A stretch of DNA of 10,313 nt, from contig PXEJ01000060.1 of the NCBI GenBank assembly GCA_003566215.1, positions 1 through 10,313 of the forward strand, written 5' to 3'. Position 1 is the stretch's first letter; the number at the start of each line of letters is the position of its first letter. The DNA comes from Cyanobacteria bacterium T3Sed10_376R1m (GTDB lineage: Bacteria; Cyanobacteriota; Cyanobacteriia; Cyanobacteriales; Cyanobacteriaceae). The notes beneath the pieces are model-generated. The model searched no databases and was not told the DNA's origin. It worked only from the letters and a program-made list of their open reading frames with translations. Shown here piece by piece: positions 5,489-10,313 of this stretch. Position numbers and translations under genes: made by a program.

Positions 5489-6259
5489 ATGGATAAGCAA
5501 GTAGATATTTTAGGCTATGTGGGATTAGGGGTTTCGGCGGTAGGTGCGATCGCATCTGTAAGTTTAGGCAATTTATTACCCTTATCCATTGGTTCGACAA
5601 TTGGTATTGGTTGTAATGTTTTTAGCCGTAAACAATTTAATGATTCTTTGGTGGATACTATTAATGAGCAACAACAAACCATTGAAAAGTTATTGGATAC
5701 CGTTAAAGATAATCATGAAACAATCAATGAAACTTTAGTTAATAGTAAGGCTGATTTTGGCAATCAATTAGAAGATTTTAAAGTTAAAGTTAATGATTTA
5801 TTAGAAAACCATGAAAATAAATTGTTTTCTGAGGTGGGGCGTTTAGATATACAATCTCAATCTATTAAAGAAATTGTGGTTAATTTACGGGAAGTAGAAA
5901 ATCTTTCTCAACAGTTACGGGTTACTCCTGAATCTGCTTCTTTCTTCTATGAAAGGGGTAATAGTCATGCTAAATTAGGTAATATGGCAGGGGCGATCGC
6001 AGATTACACCGAAGCCATTAAAAAAGACACCAATTATGCCGAGGCTTATCATAGAAGAGGGGTACTCTATCTCGAATCAGGAGCAAAACAAAAAGCCGTT
6101 GATGATTTGCGCAAAGCATCTTTACTTTACTTTGAAAAAGGAGAAATTGAAGGCTATCACCAAGCTAGAGAAATGAGCAAAAATGTTCATCAACTCGAGG
6201 CAGAGGGTAATGGCAATCGTAAACAAATGGTTATTGGTACAGAGTTGTTTTCTTCCTAA
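5489..6259 (+). CDS. Membrane-anchored TPR protein, Slr0151-type
   Basis: This 256-residue protein has a Gly-rich hydrophobic N-terminus (residues about 8-43, likely one or two membrane passes). A long charged helical region at about 50-140 is probably coiled coil (EQQQTIEKLLDTVKDNHETI...). Two tetratricopeptide repeats follow: about 149-182 (FYERGNSHAKLGNMAGAIAD) and about 183-216 (AEAYHRRGVLYLESGAKQKA), with a partial third to about 234. The TPR surface would face the cytoplasm and recruit proteins to the membrane. Slr0151 of Synechocystis is reported to be needed for photosystem II repair in high light, and this gene has the same neighbours and architecture. AAGAGGA at 5478-5484 sets the ATG at 5489. 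It is the last gene of the operon, 81 bp after the globin-like gene, and is convergent with pyrG. No kinase gene (slr0152/spkG) follows. Confidence 0.87.
   Translation: MDKQVDILGYVGLGVSAVGAIASVSLGNLLPLSIGSTIGIGCNVFSRKQFNDSLVDTINEQQQTIEKLLDTVKDNHETINETLVNSKADFGNQLEDFKVKVNDLLENHENKLFSEVGRLDIQSQSIKEIVVNLREVENLSQQLRVTPESASFFYERGNSHAKLGNMAGAIADYTEAIKKDTNYAEAYHRRGVLYLESGAKQKAVDDLRKASLLYFEKGEIEGYHQAREMSKNVHQLEAEGNGNRKQMVIGTELFSS
5546..5553. repeat. HIP1 octamer
   Basis: Exact GCGATCGC, the highly iterated palindrome over-represented in many cyanobacterial genomes. This copy is near the start of the TPR gene. Confidence 0.9.
5993..6000. repeat. HIP1 octamer
   Basis: Second exact copy, inside the first TPR of the TPR gene, encoding part of GAIAD. 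Confidence 0.9.
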
Positions 6260-6267
6260 CCTTGTCA

Positions 6268-6306
6268 AGTCTCCCGTAGTTGTCAATTGAGTGAGGGTGG
6301 GAGACT
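6268..6306. terminator. Inverted repeat between the convergent TPR gene and pyrG
   Basis: AGTCTCCC (6268-6275) and GGGAGACT (6299-6306) are exact reverse complements with a 23-nt loop, 9 bp after the TPR stop. It is the only GC-containing stem in the 85-bp convergent gap and could stop transcription from both sides. No U tract follows on either strand, so it is not a standard intrinsic terminator. Confidence 0.45.
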
Positions 6307-6344
6307 AGGGGGAAAGAATCAATTCTCTGACACACCTTCTTCTA

Positions 6345-7961
<1,617 letters not shown>

Positions 7962-7994
7962 TTAAAAATAAATAGTGAGCCATAAAAATAACAT
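7962..7994 (-). CDS. Possible 10-residue leader peptide upstream of pyrG
   Basis: On the minus strand an ATG at 7994 opens MLFLWLTIYF and a TAA stop, 24 nt before the pyrG ATG. AGGAGG (8011-8006) lies 11 nt upstream of this ATG. The peptide is very hydrophobic with no repeated regulatory codon. Because pyrG has little ribosome site of its own, reinitiation or coupling after this ORF is plausible. The ORF is short enough to be chance; the support is the Shine-Dalgarno sequence and the complementarity of its start region to 8134-8147. Confidence 0.35.
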   Translation of the reverse strand: MLFLWLTIYF

Positions 7995-8147
7995 TACTGA
8001 ATTTACCTCCTGTTTTTCGCCATTTTGATCTAAAGGTTTACGCACTTTTACCAAGAATTAACGTTTTTGAGATTCCAAACTAGGCTCAGAATGACATTTT
8101 TTCGTTATTACTGCGTAAGTCCTATTTGATCGATAAATTCAGTAATG
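7992..8147 (-). promoter_or_regulatory. Nested long inverted repeat in the pyrG leader
   Basis: On the minus strand, CATTACTGAATTTA (8147-8134) is exactly complementary to TAAATTCAGTAATG (8005-7992), whose last three bases are the leader ORF start codon. Inside, GATC (8131-8128) can pair with GATC (8030-8027), AA (8126-8125) with TT (8033-8032), AGG (8123-8121) with CCT (8036-8034), TTACGCA (8118-8112) with TGCGTAA (8044-8038), and TAACG (8107-8103) with CGTTA (8063-8059). AGGAGG falls in the unpaired bulge beside the outer stem. Pairings were found by eye, without energy calculation. It may be an RNA switch, or the ends of a decayed small mobile repeat. Confidence 0.5.
8006..8011 (-). promoter_or_regulatory. 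AGGAGG ribosome binding site distant from pyrG
   Basis: This is the longest anti-16S match I see in the window, but it lies 68 nt upstream of the pyrG ATG and 11 nt before the leader ORF ATG. It therefore serves the leader ORF or is a remnant. Confidence 0.5.
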
Positions 8148-8166
8148 GAATAAAAGTTATCAATCC

Positions 8167-8195
8167 ATTGTTAACTGTTGATTGTTTCTTGTCAA
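8167..8195 (-). promoter_or_regulatory. pyrG: Candidate pyrG promoter
   Basis: On the minus strand TTGACA (8195-8190) is a perfect -35. After 17 bp comes AACAAT (8172-8167), a 4/6 match to the -10. Transcription would begin near 8160 and give a leader of about 220 nt that includes the whole nested inverted repeat. Not tested experimentally here; the -10 is the weak part. Confidence 0.5.
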
Positions 8196-8199
8196 TCAA
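8178..8199. promoter_or_regulatory. Dyad overlapping the pyrG -35
   Basis: TTGATTG (8178-8184) and CAATCAA (8193-8199) are exact reverse complements 8 bp apart and cover the candidate -35 of pyrG. The geometry suits a repressor site controlling pyrG, but no known regulator is recognised. Confidence 0.35.
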
Positions 8200-8234
8200 T
8201 TATCTTGTTTCGGTCAAACCGTGAGAATAGTTTG

Positions 8235-8243
8235 TGGTAAAAT
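8235..8243 (+). promoter_or_regulatory. Candidate extended -10 promoter for ubiA-coaX
   Basis: TGGTAAAAT is an extended -10 (TGn then TAAAAT, 5/6 to TATAAT). It would start transcription near 8250, about 25 nt before the ubiA ATG. No good -35 is present 17 bp upstream, which extended -10 promoters tolerate. It points away from the pyrG promoter. Confidence 0.5.
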
Positions 8244-8274
8244 AACTAGAAACTAAACAATACCATGGAAAATC

Positions 8275-9156
8275 ATGACTTCTTCCACTGAAGTTAATAA
8301 ACCTAGTACCATAGAAAGTGTCATTAAATTATTGCGCTGGGATAAACCTTCTGGTAGGTTAATCCTCATGATACCCGCTTTGTGGGCAATTTTTATGGCT
8401 GGGGAGGGGCAACCCCCCATTAGTTTAGTTATCATCGTCATCTTAGGCAGTTTAGCTACTAGCGCCACGGGATGTGTTATCAATGACCTTTGGGATCGCA
8501 ATATTGACGATAAAGTAGAAAGAACAAAAAAACGCCCCCTTGCTTCTAGGGAATTATCCGTAAAAGTTGGTATAGTCGTGTTTTTTATCTCTCTAGGTTG
8601 TGCTGCCGCCTTAGCTTTTTTTCTCAATCCCCTCAGCTTCTGGTTGTGTGTGGCTTGTGTACCCGTAATCGTTTTTTACCCTTTAGCAAAACGAGTTTTT
8701 CCTATACCCCAGTTGGTTTTATCCATTGCTTGGGGTTTTGCTGTGTTAATCAGTTGGAGTGCATTAACCGGTAACTTAACCAATAATACTTGGATTTTGT
8801 GGGGGGCAACAGTATTATGGACTTTAGGATTTGACACGGTTTATGCAATGTCTGATAAAAAAGATGATTTACAAGTAGGTATTAATTCTAGTGCGATCTT
8901 TTTTGGGGATTTTGTTGGGGATATGGTAGGTCTTTTTTTTGCCCTGACTGCTGGTTTATTCGATTACCTTGGCACTATAAATGGTTTTAACTTCTTTTTT
9001 GGGGTGGCATGGGCGATCGCAGTCATCCTTTGGGTAGGACAATATATCGAATTGAGACAATATAATCAAGAATTAATTAACTATAACGGTATTTTTGGAC
9101 AAAATGTAATTATCGGTTTTATACTTCTGTTAGGAATTATTATAGGTATTAGATAA
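8275..9156 (+). CDS. ubiA: 4-hydroxybenzoate polyprenyl (solanesyl) transferase, UbiA family
   Basis: This 293-residue integral membrane enzyme attaches the prenyl chain to 4-hydroxybenzoate, the committing step of plastoquinone synthesis in cyanobacteria. The two Asp-rich diphosphate/Mg2+ motifs are present: N70-D71-x2-D74-x3-D78 (NDLWDRNID, followed by KRPLASREL) and D187-TVYA-x2-D194-x2-D197 (DTVYAMSDKKDD). Hydrophobic stretches fit about eight or nine helices, and the length is normal. I start at the ATG 8275 because the Synechocystis-like N-terminus (SIIKLLRWDKPSGRLI type) follows at once; GGA at 8267-8269 is the only ribosome-site hint. The ATG at 8265 is out of frame and opens only eight codons. 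coaX follows after 12 bp, so the two form an operon. Substrate is inferred from the cyanobacterial setting; related UbiA enzymes use other aromatic acceptors. Confidence 0.93.
   Translation: MTSSTEVNKPSTIESVIKLLRWDKPSGRLILMIPALWAIFMAGEGQPPISLVIIVILGSLATSATGCVINDLWDRNIDDKVERTKKRPLASRELSVKVGIVVFFISLGCAAALAFFLNPLSFWLCVACVPVIVFYPLAKRVFPIPQLVLSIAWGFAVLISWSALTGNLTNNTWILWGATVLWTLGFDTVYAMSDKKDDLQVGINSSAIFFGDFVGDMVGLFFALTAGLFDYLGTINGFNFFFGVAWAIAVILWVGQYIELRQYNQELINYNGIFGQNVIIGFILLLGIIIGIR
9013..9020. repeat. HIP1 octamer
   Basis: Fourth exact copy, within ubiA. Confidence 0.9.
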
Positions 9157-9168
9157 GGAAAAATAACA

Positions 9169-9921
9169 TTGAGTACAAAAGACTGGTTAGGATTAATGAT
9201 TGGTAACTCCCGATTACATTGGGCTTATTTTTTCAACTATAAGTTACAACAAACCTGGAATACCTCCAAAGCAAATTCCTTAAAAGAATTAATCACTATC
9301 CTACCCCCTGAGATTAACCGTTATTTAGAATTACAAATTCCCCTATACATAGCCTCCGTCGTACCTTCTGCCACCACCATTTATCTAAAACTACCCCAAA
9401 CAAGGATTATTAACGCCAAAAAAATTCCCATTCAAGGAGTTTATTCCACCATGGGCATTGACAGAATTTTAGCCCTATGGGGAGGGGGTTGTCGTTATCA
9501 ATTTCCCTGTCTAGTTATCGATAGCGGTACAGCCCTAACCGTTACAGGAGCAAACGAAGGTAAAAAATTAATTGGTGGAGCAATTCTACCCGGAGTCAGA
9601 CTACAAATAGAATCTCTGTTTTTTAACACCGCCGCCCTGCCAGAAATAGAAATTTTAGAAACCATAACCCCTCGTTGGGCAATGGATACCCCGAATGCTA
9701 TTCAAAGCGGTGTTATTTATAGCATCTTAGGAGGAATAAAAGGATTTGTTGATAATTGGATTAATCAATATCCCCACAGTTCCATTATTTTGACAGGGGG
9801 TGATACATTCTTATTAAAAAAATATTTAGAGGAAGTTGAATCATCCCTCGCCACAGAGATGATTTTTGATTCGGACTTAATTTTTTTTGGGATGCAAGAA
9901 TATATCAATAGCCTTTGCTAA
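9169..9921 (+). CDS. coaX: Type III pantothenate kinase
   Basis: This 250-residue cytoplasmic enzyme phosphorylates pantothenate, the first step of CoA synthesis. Type III features are the ASKHA-fold N-terminus with IGNSRLHW (11-18), the GIDR block (96-99), DSGTALT (118-124), GGAILPGVRLQ (136-146) and the TGGD segment (209-212). The usual Asp of the first D-x-G-N motif is Met here (M10-I-G-N). This may be a cyanobacterial variant, since the remainder is well kept. The start is TTG at 9169 with AAGGA at 9155-9159, which overlaps the ubiA stop; this implies co-expression. No in-frame ATG precedes the conserved M10. It ends 8 bp from the convergent argF stop. Confidence 0.88.
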   Translation: MSTKDWLGLMIGNSRLHWAYFFNYKLQQTWNTSKANSLKELITILPPEINRYLELQIPLYIASVVPSATTIYLKLPQTRIINAKKIPIQGVYSTMGIDRILALWGGGCRYQFPCLVIDSGTALTVTGANEGKKLIGGAILPGVRLQIESLFFNTAALPEIEILETITPRWAMDTPNAIQSGVIYSILGGIKGFVDNWINQYPHSSIILTGGDTFLLKKYLEEVESSLATEMIFDSDLIFFGMQEYINSLC

Positions 9922-9929
9922 TCTCCTTG

Positions 9930-10313
9930 CTAAGTCAAACCTAATAAACAAGCCATCAAAGCCTTTTGCCCGTGCATTCTATTCTCCGCTTGGTCCCAAA
10001 TTCGAGACTGATTACCCTCCATAACCTCCTCCGTAATTTCCTTTTCACGATAAGCAGGAAGACAATGTAACACAATAGAATCCTTAGCAGATAAGTTGAC
10101 TAAATCTTGATTAATTTGATAGGGTATAAAAATGGGAACTCTTTGTGCCGTTTCCTCCTCTTGTCCCATACTAGCCCACACATCAGTATATAAAACATTA
10201 GCATTTTCCACAGCCTCTTGAACATCTTGGGTAATAACAACCTGTTCAGGTTTAGTAGCTAAATCTTGCGCTCGTTTGACAATTTCAGGGGAAGGTAAAT
10301 AACCTTGAGGACA
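9930..10313 (-). CDS. argF: Ornithine carbamoyltransferase, C-terminal part (runs off the right edge)
   Basis: The last 127 codons of ornithine carbamoyltransferase are present. It condenses ornithine and carbamoyl phosphate to citrulline in arginine synthesis. The fragment reads in frame from the window edge (CPQGYLPSPE...). It shows TDVWASMGQEEE with the SMG ornithine loop (residues 48-50 of the fragment), and LHCLPAYR with the active-site HCLP (83-86). It ends with the usual RMHGQKALM...LLG. The SMG loop separates it from aspartate carbamoyltransferase. The N-terminal carbamoyl-phosphate STRT motif lies outside the window. It converges on coaX with 8 bp between stop codons. Confidence 0.95.
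   Translation of the reverse strand, partial: CPQGYLPSPEIVKRAQDLATKPEQVVITQDVQEAVENANVLYTDVWASMGQEEETAQRVPIFIPYQINQDLVNLSAKDSIVLHCLPAYREKEITEEVMEGNQSRIWDQAENRMHGQKALMACLLGLT

Noticed and set aside
8265..8291. ATG at 8265 opening an eight-codon frame overlapping the ubiA start
   Set aside because: Too short, lacks a ribosome site, and is probably chance within the ubiA initiation region.
8253..8627. 124-codon open frame on the minus strand over the start of ubiA
   Set aside because: It is antisense to the conserved UbiA Asp-rich motif region, with low-complexity composition and no recognisable domain.

Overview
The window is from a cyanobacterium. The supporting evidence is four HIP1 octamers (GCGATCGC), a gene cluster matching the photosystem II assembly operon slr0144-slr0152 of Synechocystis PCC 6803, a plastoquinone-type UbiA prenyltransferase, and an NtcA box upstream of an ammonium transporter. 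The DNA is AT-rich, with very AT-rich intergenic stretches. This fits the unicellular Cyanobacterium/Geminocystis/Synechocystis-like lineages, but the genus is a guess.

Layout. Positions 1-354 (minus) hold the start of an Amt ammonium transporter that runs off the left edge. A 651-bp AT-rich divergent spacer follows, with a perfect NtcA box and a 28-bp palindrome. Next is a pentapeptide-repeat protein with an unassigned C-terminal domain (1006-1842). Positions 2013-6259 carry seven same-strand, closely spaced genes: V4R protein, small triple-motif protein, phycobilisome-globin-like protein, second V4R protein, [2Fe-2S] ferredoxin, second globin-like protein, and a membrane-anchored TPR protein. 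Their order matches slr0144, 0145, 0146, 0147, 0148, 0149 and 0151. Counterparts of slr0150 (ferredoxin) and slr0152 (kinase SpkG) are absent here. Convergent to this is pyrG (CTP synthase, minus). A 337-bp spacer then carries back-to-back promoters for pyrG and for an ubiA-coaX gene pair (plus). The right edge holds the C-terminal part of argF (minus), converging on coaX with only 8 bp between.

Function. The central operon probably supports photosystem II assembly or repair: V4R domains may bind a tetrapyrrole or small ligand, the globin-like proteins derive from phycobiliproteins, the ferredoxin supplies a redox centre, and the TPR protein a membrane scaffold. It looks like a duplicated module (V4R - X - globin, twice) with a TPR gene added. 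The flanking genes are housekeeping functions: ammonium uptake, pyrimidine nucleotides, plastoquinone, CoA and arginine.

The least expected structure lies in the pyrG leader. A candidate TTGACA promoter would give a leader of about 220 nt. In it, a near-5' segment is exactly complementary over 14 nt to the spacer and start codon of a 10-codon leader ORF that has the best Shine-Dalgarno sequence seen in the window, while pyrG itself has almost none. This could be a regulatory leader or the remains of a small inverted-repeat element.
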